This document shows, piece by piece, positions 1 through 8,760 of a stretch of 64,000 nt of DNA. The stretch is from Pseudomonas mendocina (GTDB taxonomy: Bacteria > Pseudomonadota > Gammaproteobacteria > Pseudomonadales > Pseudomonadaceae): positions 1,922,001 through 1,986,000 of the forward strand of contig CP148074.1 in NCBI GenBank assembly GCA_037482215.1, written 5' to 3'. Both the position numbers and the translations under genes were made by a program. A model generated the notes under the pieces. That model ran no database searches. It saw only the letters and a list, made by a program, of their open reading frames with translations, and had not been told where the DNA came from. Position 1 is the stretch's first letter. Every line of letters starts with the position of its first letter.

Positions 1-1
1 G

Positions 2-583
2 CAGGTCAGCAATATTGATACCTCGGTGGCCAAGTCGCTGTTGGAGTTTTATGGCGAGCTGCTTAAGCAAGACCAGTCGAACTCATCCGAGCTGACGCCT
101 GAACAGGAAGAGCGGCTGCTGGCAGAGGTGAATAAATTGCTGGCGGGTAAGCCCATGTTTACCTTGGAAAAGCTGGCGCTTAAGACTGCCAATGGTCAGG
201 CCGACGTTCGCCTCAGCCTGAACTTGGATAAGCCGGAATCGTTCGAACTTGAAGCGCCCGAGCTGACCCGCCAATTACTTACCAAGCTGGACTTCAACTT
301 CACCCTGTCGAAGAAGCTGATTGAGGATGTGGTTGGCGTACAGGCGGCGCTGGCGGGGCTGACGGATCCGCAAGCGGTCGCCCAGCAGGCGAAGATGAGC
401 AGTCAAATGGCTGGCATCATGGCCATGAGCACTGGCTTGGCAACGGTGAATGACGAAACCATCAGTAGCGCCTTGAGCTATGCCAACGGACAGGTGACGT
501 TCAACGGTAAGCAGATGCCATTGGAGCAGTTCGTGGTGCTGCTCATGAATGCCAGTTCTGGCTTTATGGGGCATCAGCCCTGA
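2..583 (+). CDS. YdgA-like DUF945 protein, 3' part only
   Basis: The reading frame is open from base 2, so the gene begins left of the window; the GTG at 26 is internal and probably not the start. About 193 residues of the C-terminus are present. The segment has alternating hydrophobic/polar strands (LALKTANGQADVRLSLNLD) followed by helices, ending with LMNASSGFMGHQP. This resembles the C-terminal part of the YdgA/DUF945 family of periplasmic or membrane-anchored proteins of unknown function that are common in gammaproteobacteria. The family call rests on pattern recognition only. A strong hairpin lies just downstream. Confidence 0.6.
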   Translation, partial: QVSNIDTSVAKSLLEFYGELLKQDQSNSSELTPEQEERLLAEVNKLLAGKPMFTLEKLALKTANGQADVRLSLNLDKPESFELEAPELTRQLLTKLDFNFTLSKKLIEDVVGVQAALAGLTDPQAVAQQAKMSSQMAGIMAMSTGLATVNDETISSALSYANGQVTFNGKQMPLEQFVVLLMNASSGFMGHQP

Positions 584-608
584 TCAGGGTTGAACCCACG
601 TGTTATCC

Positions 609-643
609 AAACGGCCAACCATCGTGTTGGCCGTTTGCGTTTT
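609..643 (+). terminator. Rho-independent terminator after the DUF945 gene
   Basis: A perfect 11-bp stem (AAACGGCCAAC at 609-619 pairs with GTTGGCCGTTT at 626-636) with a 6-nt loop, followed by GCGTTTT. It separates the upstream gene from the kdp operon. Confidence 0.75.
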
Positions 644-661
644 AGGGCACTCGCTACTGAA

Positions 662-681
662 TCTTTACGGATTCTTTATGC
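662..681 (+). promoter_or_regulatory. Possible KdpE direct-repeat site
   Basis: Two TTTA-containing units (TCTTTACGG and TTCTTTATGC) are repeated with an 11-bp period about 100 bp before kdpF, and a third CTTTACGC lies at 707-714. The Escherichia coli KdpE site also consists of tandem T-rich TTTA repeats upstream of kdpFABC. Assignment is by position and resemblance only. Confidence 0.3.
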
Positions 682-768
682 CCAGCGGCGGCTACTCCAA
701 TCGCTCCTTTACGCCACTTGCGACGAGACTTTGTTTCAGGCGAGCACTGCCTTGAAATGGAGCAAGTC

Positions 769-858
769 ATGAGCGTTCTTGATGGTATGGCCCTGGCCTT
801 GGCTGTGGGCCTGTTCATTTATCTGCTGATTGCGCTGCTGCGCGCTGAACAGGCGTAG
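769..858 (+). CDS. kdpF: KdpF, small membrane subunit of the K+-transporting ATPase
   Basis: A 29-codon gene beginning ATG at 769. The product is a single hydrophobic helix ([17 protein letters not shown]) followed by RAEQA, the typical KdpF layout. KdpF is known to stabilise the KdpABC complex in the inner membrane. Its stop codon lies 8 bp before the kdpA start, and the kdpA ribosome binding site (AGGAGGG) overlaps the kdpF end. It is too short for most automatic gene callers. Position in front of kdpA and the composition make the call secure. Confidence 0.9.
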   Translation: MSVLDGMALALAVGLFIYLLIALLRAEQA

Positions 859-866
859 GAGGGCAT

Positions 867-2567
867 ATGCACAGTTACGATTGGGCGCTGCTGGCGCTGT
901 TTTTCGGATTGCTGCTGGTGCCTGCGCCTTTTATCGGGCGCTACCTGTACCGGGCAATGGAGGGCGAGCGCACCTGGCTGACTCCTGTACTACGTCCGTT
1001 TGAGCGGCTGTGCTACCGCGTTGCCGGGATCGAGCCGGACGACGAACAAGATTGGCAACGCTACAGCCTAGCCCTGCTGGTCTTTACCTTAGTCTGCCTG
1101 CTGGCGTTGACCGCGATCTTGATGCTGCAAGGCCTGTTGCCGCTGAACCCGCAGCACCTGCCGGGGCTTGAGTGGAGCCTGGCGCTGAACACAGCGGTGA
1201 GTTTTGTCACCAACACCAACTGGCAGGCCTACAGCGGTGAGGCCAGCCTGAGCTATTTCAGCCAAATGGTTGGCTTGGGTGTGCAGAACTTTGTCAGCCC
1301 GGCAGTGGGGCTGGCGGTTCTGGCTGTGCTGTGCCGGGGTTTCTGCCGTGGCTCCAGCCGCAGCGTCGGTAATTTCTGGGTCGATCTGACTCGCGCCACG
1401 CTTTACGGCCTGTTGCCGTTTGCGCTGGTGCTGGCGCTGCTGCTGGTATGGCAAGGCGTGCCGCAGAGCTTTCACGATTATGTGCATGTGCAGACACTCG
1501 GCGGCCACGAGCAGGTGGTGCCGCTTGGCCCGGCTGCCAGCCAGATCGCCATCAAGCAGTTGGGCACTAACGGCGGCGGCTTCTTTGGGGTGAACTCGGC
1601 GCATCCGTTCGAAAACCCCACCGCCTGGAGCAACCTGTTTGAGATGGTCTCCATTCTGCTGATCCCGGCGGCGCTGATTTTCACCTTCGGCCATTACGTG
1701 AAGGACTTACGCCAGAGCCGCGCCTTGCTGGCTTGCGTGCTCCTGCTGTTCTGCGCCGGGCTGGGCGTGACCCTGTATGCGGAGCTGCAACCGAACCCGC
1801 TGCTGGCTGGGTTGCCGGTTGAACAGGTCGGCTCATTGGAAGGCAAAGAAAGCCGCTTCGGCACTGTCGCCTCGGCATTGTGGGCGGTAGCCACCACGGC
1901 GGCTTCCAGTGGCTCGGTTAACGCCATGCACGACAGCTTGAGCCCCTTGGGTAGCCTGATGCCGATGTTCAACATGATGCTGGGTGAGGTGATCTTTGGC
2001 GGTGTTGGGGCTGGGCTGTATGGCCTGCTGCTGTTTGTGCTGATCACCGTGTTTCTGGCCGGGCTGATGATTGGGCGTACTCCGGAGTACCTGGGCAAAA
2101 AGCTGGAGGCGCGGGAAGTGCGGCTGCTGGTGCTGACGCTGTTGGTCATGCCGCTGGGTGTGCTGGTGCTGACGGCACTGGCGGCAAGCTTGCCGGGCGC
2201 TGCGGCTTCGGTGAGCAATCCGGGTGCCCATGGCTTCAGCCAACTGCTCTACAACTACACCTCGGTGACGGCCAATAACGGCTCAGCCTTCGGCGGCTTC
2301 TCCGCCAATACCCCGTACCACAACCTGATGATGAGTCTGGCCATGCTGCTCGGGCGCTTTGGCTACATCCTGCCGGTGCTGGCGATTGCCGGTGGTCTGG
2401 CGGCGAAGAAGAGCGCCCCGCAAGGCAGCAACAGCCTGCCGACTCACAGCCCGATGTTTGTGGCGCTGCTGGTGGTGATCATTCTGGTGGTGGGTGGTTT
2501 GACGTTCCTGCCTGCGCTGGCACTGGGGCCGATTGCTGAGCATCTGTCCATGGTGCAGGGCCTGTGA
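867..2567 (+). CDS. kdpA: KdpA, K+-binding channel subunit of the KdpFABC ATPase
   Basis: The 566-residue integral membrane protein matches the family length. It shows about ten hydrophobic helices and the four pore-loop regions of the SKT potassium channel-like fold: [40 protein letters not shown] and [10 protein letters not shown]. KdpA binds and translocates K+ across the inner membrane, driven by ATP hydrolysis on KdpB. The start ATG at 867 has a strong AGGAGGG site. The gene is followed by kdpB with overlapping signals, so the two are translationally coupled. The operon is expected to be induced by K+ limitation through KdpDE, encoded downstream. Confidence 0.97.
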   Translation: MHSYDWALLALFFGLLLVPAPFIGRYLYRAMEGERTWLTPVLRPFERLCYRVAGIEPDDEQDWQRYSLALLVFTLVCLLALTAILMLQGLLPLNPQHLPGLEWSLALNTAVSFVTNTNWQAYSGEASLSYFSQMVGLGVQNFVSPAVGLAVLAVLCRGFCRGSSRSVGNFWVDLTRATLYGLLPFALVLALLLVWQGVPQSFHDYVHVQTLGGHEQVVPLGPAASQIAIKQLGTNGGGFFGVNSAHPFENPTAWSNLFEMVSILLIPAALIFTFGHYVKDLRQSRALLACVLLLFCAGLGVTLYAELQPNPLLAGLPVEQVGSLEGKESRFGTVASALWAVATTAASSGSVNAMHDSLSPLGSLMPMFNMMLGEVIFGGVGAGLYGLLLFVLITVFLAGLMIGRTPEYLGKKLEAREVRLLVLTLLVMPLGVLVLTALAASLPGAAASVSNPGAHGFSQLLYNYTSVTANNGSAFGGFSANTPYHNLMMSLAMLLGRFGYILPVLAIAGGLAAKKSAPQGSNSLPTHSPMFVALLVVIILVVGGLTFLPALALGPIAEHLSMVQGL

Positions 2568-2578
2568 GGAGTCGTGAG

Positions 2579-4612
2579 ATGAAAATGAATACCGATATGC
2601 AGGTTAAGCCCGTGCAACAGCCAGCTCTATGGCCTGAGGCGTTGCGCCAGGCGCTGGTCAAACTCGACCCGCGTCAGTTAGTGCGCTCGCCGGTGATGCT
2701 GGTGGTGGAACTGACCGCAATTGTCACTACGTTGCTGTGCTTTGTTCCGAACCCTGCGGTGTCGCTGGGTTTATCGGTGCAGATCGCCCTGTGGTTGTGG
2801 TTCACCCTGCTGTTTGCCAACTTTGCCGAGGCGTTGGCAGAAGGGCGCGGCAAAGCTCGGGCGGATAGCCTCAAAGCGGGTAGTCAGGGTCTGAGTGCGC
2901 GGCGGCAGAAGGGCGAGCAATTTGAAACCGTGCCTGCCAGCAACCTGCGCAGTGGCGATATCGTCCGCGTCGAAGCCGGGGAGATGATCCCCGGTGACGG
3001 CGAGGTGATCGAAGGTGTGGCAGCCGTCAACGAGGCGGCGATTACCGGGGAATCGGCACCGGTGATTCGCGAATCCGGCGGCGACCGCTCGGCGGTGACC
3101 GGCAATACGCAGGTGGTGTCCGACTGGTTGCTGGTGCGCATTACCGCCAACCCTGGCGAGTCCACGTTGGATCGCATGATCGCGCTGGTAGAGGGCGCCA
3201 AACGCAAGAAAACCCCGAACGAGCAGGCGCTGGATATCCTGCTGATCGGCCTGACCCTGATCTTCTTGCTGGTGGTCGCCACCCTACAGCCCTTTGCCCG
3301 TTACGCAGGCGGCGAGTTGCCGCTGATTTATCTGGCCGTACTGTTGGTCACGCTGATCCCGACCACCATTGGCGGCTTGCTCTCGGCCATCGGTATTGCC
3401 GGGATGGACCGCCTGGTGCGCTTGAACGTGATCGCCAAATCCGGCCGGGCCGTGGAGGCAGCAGGGGATGTGCATGTGCTGTTGCTGGACAAGACCGGTA
3501 CCATCACCTTTGGTAACCGCCGTTGCAGCGCGCTGCACAAGGCACCGGGCGTTACCGAGCAGGAACTGAACGAGGCAACACTGCTGGCCTCGCTGGGTGA
3601 TGACACCGCTGAGGGTAAATCTATCGTTGAGTTTCTGCGCAATGCAGGCACCCGTGTGGTTACTGAGCGCAATGCGTTGGAGTCGATTGCCTTCAGTGCT
3701 GAGACGCGCTTGTCCGGCGCCAACTGGGATGGTCATCGCTACCGCAAAGGCGCGGTGGATGCGCTGCTGACTTATCTGGACATGACCCGCGAGCAGTTGC
3801 CCGCCGCCCTTAAACGGGAAGTGGAGAAAATCGCCCAGAGCGGCGGCACCCCGTTGCTGGTGGCGGCTGACGACAAACTGCTGGGCGCCATTCACCTGAA
3901 AGACGTCGTCAAACCGGGCATCCGTGAACGCTTTGCCGAGCTGCGCCAGATGGGCATCCGCACGGTGATGGTGACCGGTGACAACCCGCTGACAGCGGCA
4001 GCAATTGCGGCGGAAGCGGGCGTTGATGACCTGATTGCCGAAGCAACACCAGAGAAGAAGCTTCAGCGTATTCGTAGCGAGCAGGCCGAAGGCAAGCTGG
4101 TGGCCATGTGTGGCGACGGTGCCAATGACGCTCCTGCGCTGGCTCAGGCCGATGTGGGCCTAGCCATGAACGACGGCACCCAGGCTGCCCGTGAAGCCGC
4201 CAACCTGGTGGACTTGGATTCCGACCCGACCAAGCTGCTGGATGTGGTGCAGGTGGGCAAGGAGTTGCTGGTAACCCGTGGCGCGCTGACCACCTTCTCG
4301 GTGGCCAACGATGTGGCCAAGTATTTCGCCATCCTCCCGGCGTTGTTTGCAGGCATCTATCCGCAGCTGGGCGTGCTCAACCTGATGCACCTGCACAGCC
4401 CGCAGAGCGCGATTCTCTCGGCCATCGTGTTTAACGCGCTGATCATCATTGCGTTGGTGCCGTTGGCGCTGCGCGGGGTGCGGGTCAAGGCGCTGGATGC
4501 CGCGCAATTACTGCGGCGCAATCTGCTGATCTACGGCGTAGGTGGGCTGCTGGCGCCATTTACCGGAATCAAACTGATCGACTTGCTGCTGGTGGCGGCG
4601 GGGCTGGTTTAG
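2579..4612 (+). CDS. kdpB: KdpB, P-type ATPase subunit
   Basis: The 677-residue P-type ATPase has the phosphorylation motif DKTGT with Asp304, the TGES-like actuator loop (ITGESAP), and the hinge [18 protein letters not shown]. It hydrolyses ATP to drive K+ movement through KdpA. I chose ATG 2579 because AGGAG lies 8 bp upstream; an in-frame GTG at 2564 would overlap the kdpA stop region and add five residues. KdpB sits between kdpA and kdpC as in all complete kdp operons, and all catalytic motifs are intact. Confidence 0.97.
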   Translation: MKMNTDMQVKPVQQPALWPEALRQALVKLDPRQLVRSPVMLVVELTAIVTTLLCFVPNPAVSLGLSVQIALWLWFTLLFANFAEALAEGRGKARADSLKAGSQGLSARRQKGEQFETVPASNLRSGDIVRVEAGEMIPGDGEVIEGVAAVNEAAITGESAPVIRESGGDRSAVTGNTQVVSDWLLVRITANPGESTLDRMIALVEGAKRKKTPNEQALDILLIGLTLIFLLVVATLQPFARYAGGELPLIYLAVLLVTLIPTTIGGLLSAIGIAGMDRLVRLNVIAKSGRAVEAAGDVHVLLLDKTGTITFGNRRCSALHKAPGVTEQELNEATLLASLGDDTAEGKSIVEFLRNAGTRVVTERNALESIAFSAETRLSGANWDGHRYRKGAVDALLTYLDMTREQLPAALKREVEKIAQSGGTPLLVAADDKLLGAIHLKDVVKPGIRERFAELRQMGIRTVMVTGDNPLTAAAIAAEAGVDDLIAEATPEKKLQRIRSEQAEGKLVAMCGDGANDAPALAQADVGLAMNDGTQAAREAANLVDLDSDPTKLLDVVQVGKELLVTRGALTTFSVANDVAKYFAILPALFAGIYPQLGVLNLMHLHSPQSAILSAIVFNALIIIALVPLALRGVRVKALDAAQLLRRNLLIYGVGGLLAPFTGIKLIDLLLVAAGLV

Positions 4613-4638
4613 GCAATATCAGGTAAAGGAGAACACTC

Positions 4639-5205
4639 ATGGTTAACGCTATTCGTCCTGCCCTTGGTGTGCTGGCTTTTATGACGGTACTCACGGGCGT
4701 GGTCTATCCGCTGTCGGTCACCGCCGTGGCGCAACTTGCCTTTCCAATGCAGGCCAACGGCAGTCTGGTTGAGGATAGCAACGGCGTGTTGCGCGGTAGC
4801 CAGTTGCTGGCCCAGCGCTTTGATGCGCCGCTGTGGTTTCATGCACGGCCTTCAGCCGGAGATTTTGCGACGGTGCCCAGCAGTGCAAGCAATCTGGCGC
4901 CAAGCAATCCGGCGTTACTGCAGCGAATTACCAAGGAGGTGGTGCTGCTTAAAGGCGACCAGACCCAGCCAGTGCCGATGCAATTGGTGACCACTTCCGG
5001 CAGTGGGCTTGATCCACACATCTCACCTGACGCGGCGCGTTATCAGATCAAGCGCATTGCCGCTGCCCGCAATATGCCTGCCGAGGACTTGGAGAAACTG
5101 ATCGCCGGTTATGTGCAAAGCCCTTTGATCGGCCCGCCGGTGGTCAACGTACTGGTGCTTAACCTGGCGCTCGCGGACAATCCCGCCATCTCGAGGAATG
5201 AGTAG
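4639..5205 (+). CDS. kdpC: KdpC, accessory subunit of the K+ ATPase
   Basis: The 188-residue protein has one N-terminal membrane helix (ALGVLAFMTVLTGVVYPL, about residues 7-29) and an extracytoplasmic domain with SGSGLDPHISPDAARYQIKR, a hallmark of KdpC. KdpC raises ATP affinity and stabilises the KdpAB complex. An AAAGGAGA site precedes the ATG. The 26-bp spacing from kdpB and 5-bp spacing to kdpD indicate one transcript. Confidence 0.96.
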   Translation: MVNAIRPALGVLAFMTVLTGVVYPLSVTAVAQLAFPMQANGSLVEDSNGVLRGSQLLAQRFDAPLWFHARPSAGDFATVPSSASNLAPSNPALLQRITKEVVLLKGDQTQPVPMQLVTTSGSGLDPHISPDAARYQIKRIAAARNMPAEDLEKLIAGYVQSPLIGPPVVNVLVLNLALADNPAISRNE

Positions 5206-5210
5206 AGCCC

Positions 5211-7871
5211 ATGAGGGACGCAGATCGGGCAGATGCCCTGTTGGAAGAACTGCCGAAAGAAGGGCGTGGACGGCTCAAGGTGTTTCTCGGCGCTGCGCCG
5301 GGGGTGGGTAAAACCTACGCGATGTTGCAGGCCGCCCAGCGCCAGTTGCGCCAGGGCATAGACCTGCGTGTCGGCGTCGTAGAAACCCACGGCCGTGCGG
5401 AAACCGAGGCCATGCTCAATGGCCTGCCGCAACAGCCACTGCTGCGCACGGAATACCGTGGCATGCAGCTGAGTGAAATGGATTTGGACGGCATCCTGGC
5501 CAATCCGCCGCGCCTGCTGCTGGTGGATGAACTGGCCCACAGCAATGCCCCTGGCAGCCGCCACAGCAAGCGTTGGCAGGATGTGCAGGAACTGCTGGAT
5601 GCAGGGATCGACGTCTACACCACGGTCAACGTCCAGCACCTTGAAGCGTTGAATGATCAAGTGCGCGACATCACCGGCGTGCAGGTGCGGGAAACCCTGC
5701 CAGATTGGGTGTTGCAGGAAGCCGATGAAATCCTCCTGATCGACCTGCCGCCTCGCGAGCTGCTGGAGCGCCTGCGCGAAGGCAAGGTGTACGTGCCAGA
5801 TCAGGCCCGCGCGGCGATTGATGCCTTTTTCAGTCAGACCAACCTCACCGCGTTGCGCGAACTGGCCATGCAAACCGCAGCCGCCCGGGTGGATGCCGAT
5901 CTGCACCGGCGTTATCGCCAGCAAGGTGTGACGGCTCCAGCGGTGCGTGGCTGTCTGGTGCTGGGCATTGATGGCGACAGCCATGCCGAGCGACTGATAC
6001 GACACGCTTGCCGGGTTGCAGAGAGGCGCCATCTGCCCTGGTCGGTGGTGCATGTGGACACCGGCCGGGAGCGCTCCGAGGAGCGCCTCGGCTATCTGCA
6101 AGCCGCGCAGCAACTGGCTGAGCGGTTGGGTGCAGAGGTGGTGCGGCTGCGCGGCACCAGTCTGGCCAGAACCCTGATTGAGTACGCCCGTGAGCGTCAC
6201 GCCAGCCTGATTCTGATTGGCCGCAATCAGCGTCGTTTTGGCGGTAACTGGCTGCCCCGGCGCGGCCTGGCCGAGCACCTGTTGCAGCAGGGGCTGGGCA
6301 TGGAAATCAGCGTGCTGGATGTCCCCCATGACAGTGACGTGCCTGCTAAGCGCAGTCCTCGAATTGTGGCATGGCGAAATTATTGGCTCGCGGCGTTGGC
6401 CACGGCTGCGGCCTCTGGTGCGGCGTTAGGGCTGGCCAGCGTGCTGGAGTTGCCGAATATCTCGCTGATCTTTCTGGCAGCAGTCTTGCTGGTGGCGGTG
6501 CGTAGCAGCCTGGGGCCTGCGTTGGTCTGCGCCGGGCTGTCGTTTCTGGCATACAACTTCCTGTTTATCTCACCGACCCTGACCTTGACCATCGCTCGTC
6601 AGGAGGACGTGCTGACCTTGTTGTTCTTCCTGCTGATGGCGGTGCTGACTGGCAATTTGGCCTCGCGTCAGCGTCGGCAGTTGCATGCACTGCGCGAGAC
6701 TCAGGCGGAAACCACAGCGCTGTTACAGCTGTCGCGCAAGCTCACGGCTGCCACCGACCGGCAAGCCGTGCTGGCTGCGGCCATGCAGCAACTGGAACTG
6801 TGGAGTGATGTCGATGTGCGGGTGCAATCGCTGACCGCAGAGGGCGTGTGGGTAGTCGAGGCGGGTATCGACCGGACGCTCACTGAGCAGGAGCGCGCCG
6901 CCGCTGATTGGTCATGGCAGCGCGAGCAGTCAGCCGGGCAGGGCACCGATACCTTGCCGGGGGGCAGTTGGTGGTGGTTACCGCTGCTGGGCGAATCCGG
7001 GCCGCTGGCGCTGCTGGGGGTGAGCCCAAAGCAGGGCGCGTTGCTCAGCGCTGAACGGCGCCGTCTACTCAGTGCATTGGGGCAACCGCTGGCGCAGGCG
7101 CTGGAGCGGGCGCAACTGGCGGCTGATCTTGAAGCTGCGCGCCTGCACGGGCAAACCGAAGAGCTGCGCAGCGCATTGCTGGCATCGGTATCTCATGATT
7201 TGCGCACGCCGCTGACCGCCATGCGCGGCTCCATCGACAGCCTGCTGGCGCTGGGTGAGCAGATACCGCCGGATGATCGCCGTGAACTGCTAGAAGGCAC
7301 GCGGGACGAAGCCGAACGGCTGGATCGCTACATCCAAAACCTGTTGGACATGACTCGCCTTGGTCACGGCGGCCTGAAGCTGGCGAGGGACTGGGTGGCA
7401 CCTGCGGATATAGTCTGCAGTGCGTTGCAGCGCTTGCGCCCGGTATTGGCTCCCCTGCAGCTGGAAACGCACATACCGCCGGAATTACCACTGTTGTACG
7501 TACACGCAGCCCTAATCGAACAGGCGCTGGTCAATGTGCTGGAGAACGCGGCGCGCTTTTCTCCTTCGCAAGGCCGGTTGCGGATGGCCATAGAGGCCGA
7601 TGCGGAAGAACTGCGTTTTATTGTCAGTGACCAAGGGCCAGGGATTCCCGAGCACGAACGTGGCAAAATATTCGATATGTTTTACACCGCCAGCCGTGGC
7701 GACCGGGGCGGGCAGGGTACCGGCCTGGGGCTGGCAATCTGTCAGGGCATGGTCGGTGCCCATGGTGGCCGCGTCAGTGTCGGTGATGGCTTGGACGGCC
7801 GCGGCGCCAGCCTGATCCTGCATCTGCCCATGCAGCGCCAGCCATCAGCAGATGAGGAGGCAGACAGCTAA
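5211..7871 (+). CDS. kdpD: KdpD, K+/turgor sensor histidine kinase
   Basis: The 886-residue kinase has the N-terminal KdpD domain with a Walker A motif (GAAPGVGKT, residues 27-35) and DELAHSN, then a universal stress protein-like domain (about 245-370). Four hydrophobic segments follow (about 390-490, DUF4118), then a GAF-like linker. The kinase core has the H-box SVSHDLRTPL with His662 and the N, G1 and G2 boxes (NVLENAARF, SDQGPGIP, GTGLGLAIC). It autophosphorylates and passes phosphate to KdpE, and is expected to respond to low K+ and ionic strength. The start has a weak Shine-Dalgarno sequence, consistent with coupling to kdpC. Confidence 0.97.
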   Translation: MRDADRADALLEELPKEGRGRLKVFLGAAPGVGKTYAMLQAAQRQLRQGIDLRVGVVETHGRAETEAMLNGLPQQPLLRTEYRGMQLSEMDLDGILANPPRLLLVDELAHSNAPGSRHSKRWQDVQELLDAGIDVYTTVNVQHLEALNDQVRDITGVQVRETLPDWVLQEADEILLIDLPPRELLERLREGKVYVPDQARAAIDAFFSQTNLTALRELAMQTAAARVDADLHRRYRQQGVTAPAVRGCLVLGIDGDSHAERLIRHACRVAERRHLPWSVVHVDTGRERSEERLGYLQAAQQLAERLGAEVVRLRGTSLARTLIEYARERHASLILIGRNQRRFGGNWLPRRGLAEHLLQQGLGMEISVLDVPHDSDVPAKRSPRIVAWRNYWLAALATAAASGAALGLASVLELPNISLIFLAAVLLVAVRSSLGPALVCAGLSFLAYNFLFISPTLTLTIARQEDVLTLLFFLLMAVLTGNLASRQRRQLHALRETQAETTALLQLSRKLTAATDRQAVLAAAMQQLELWSDVDVRVQSLTAEGVWVVEAGIDRTLTEQERAAADWSWQREQSAGQGTDTLPGGSWWWLPLLGESGPLALLGVSPKQGALLSAERRRLLSALGQPLAQALERAQLAADLEAARLHGQTEELRSALLASVSHDLRTPLTAMRGSIDSLLALGEQIPPDDRRELLEGTRDEAERLDRYIQNLLDMTRLGHGGLKLARDWVAPADIVCSALQRLRPVLAPLQLETHIPPELPLLYVHAALIEQALVNVLENAARFSPSQGRLRMAIEADAEELRFIVSDQGPGIPEHERGKIFDMFYTASRGDRGGQGTGLGLAICQGMVGAHGGRVSVGDGLDGRGASLILHLPMQRQPSADEEADS

Positions 7872-7873
7872 CC

Positions 7874-8563
7874 ATGAGCGCCAACGCTGCGACCATTCTG
7901 GTCATCGACGACGAAGCACAGATTCGCAAGTTCCTGCGCATCAGTCTGACCGCCCAGGGCTACAAGGTACTGGAAGGCGCCAATGGCCGCGAAGGGCTGG
8001 AGCAGGCTGCGCTGGGCGGGCCTGATCTGGTTGTGCTGGACCTTGGCTTACCGGATATGGACGGGCAGGACGTGCTGCGCGAGCTACGCAGTTGGTCGAG
8101 TGTGCCGGTGCTGGTGCTGTCTGTTCGTGCCAGCGAAGGGGAGAAGGTACTGGCGCTGGATGGCGGTGCCAATGATTACGTCACCAAACCCTTTGGCATT
8201 CAGGAGTTTCTGGCGCGGGTACGGGTATTGCTGCGCCTGTCCATTAGCCCTCAGCAGACGCTTTCGCAGATCAGCAGCGGCCCGTTGCAGGTGGATTTTG
8301 CTTATCGCAGGGTTACGTTGGACGGTGATGATGTCAGCCTGACCCGCAAGGAGTACGCAGTGCTGGCGCTGCTGGCCCAGCACGTGGGGCGTGTCGTTAC
8401 CCAGCAGCAATTGCTCAAGGATATCTGGGGACCTAGCCATGTTGAAGACAGCCACTACCTGCGGGTTGTGGTCGGCCATCTGCGGCAAAAACTTGGGGAT
8501 GATCCCACCGCACCACGTTTTATTCTCACCGAGGCCGGTGTGGGCTATCGCTTGCGTGAGTGA
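7874..8563 (+). CDS. kdpE: KdpE, OmpR-family response regulator
   Basis: The 229-residue protein has a receiver domain with acidic pocket (IDDE), phosphoacceptor Asp56 in VVLDLGLPD and the conserved Lys in VTKPFG. The C-terminal winged-helix domain contains LTRKEYAVLALLAQH and a winged end typical of OmpR/PhoB regulators. Phosphorylated KdpE activates kdpFABC. It begins 2 bp after kdpD ends. It closes the operon; an inverted repeat follows at 8601-8631. Confidence 0.96.
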   Translation: MSANAATILVIDDEAQIRKFLRISLTAQGYKVLEGANGREGLEQAALGGPDLVVLDLGLPDMDGQDVLRELRSWSSVPVLVLSVRASEGEKVLALDGGANDYVTKPFGIQEFLARVRVLLRLSISPQQTLSQISSGPLQVDFAYRRVTLDGDDVSLTRKEYAVLALLAQHVGRVVTQQQLLKDIWGPSHVEDSHYLRVVVGHLRQKLGDDPTAPRFILTEAGVGYRLRE

Positions 8564-8585
8564 TAGCGTCATCCGCAAACTGTTT

Positions 8586-8631
8586 GATATTGCTGCGATA
8601 TTGAAGTGATATTGCAAGAATATCACTTCAA
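8586..8631 (+). promoter_or_regulatory. Phased GATATTG heptamers ending in a 13-bp inverted repeat
   Basis: GATATTG occurs exactly at 8586-8592, 8597-8603 and 8608-8614, an 11-bp period, and an inverted AATATC begins at 8619, still in phase. The last two units form a perfect inverted repeat, TTGAAGTGATATT (8601-8613) and AATATCACTTCAA (8619-8631), around a 5-nt spacer. It could terminate kdpE transcripts, although no U tract follows, or be an iterated protein-binding site before vgrG. The helical phasing favours a binding site. Confidence 0.45.
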
Positions 8632-8760
8632 CTCATTTAAGTGCTCCAGTGCAAGAAAGTGCATGCAGAGTGTAGGGTTTTTACTGCTTGTTGTTGTATG
8701 GTCAAGAGTTTGAGGCGGAATGTGCCTCATCATGGATGATCGAACGACAGGGAACCCGTC

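Noticed and set aside
590..772. 60-codon frame between the DUF945 gene and kdpF
   Set aside because: It runs through a terminator hairpin and the regulatory region and overlaps kdpF; no ribosome binding site.
5109..6329. 406-codon open frame antisense to kdpC-kdpD
   Set aside because: Overlaps two certain genes and shows low-complexity Gln/His-rich sequence typical of antisense frames.
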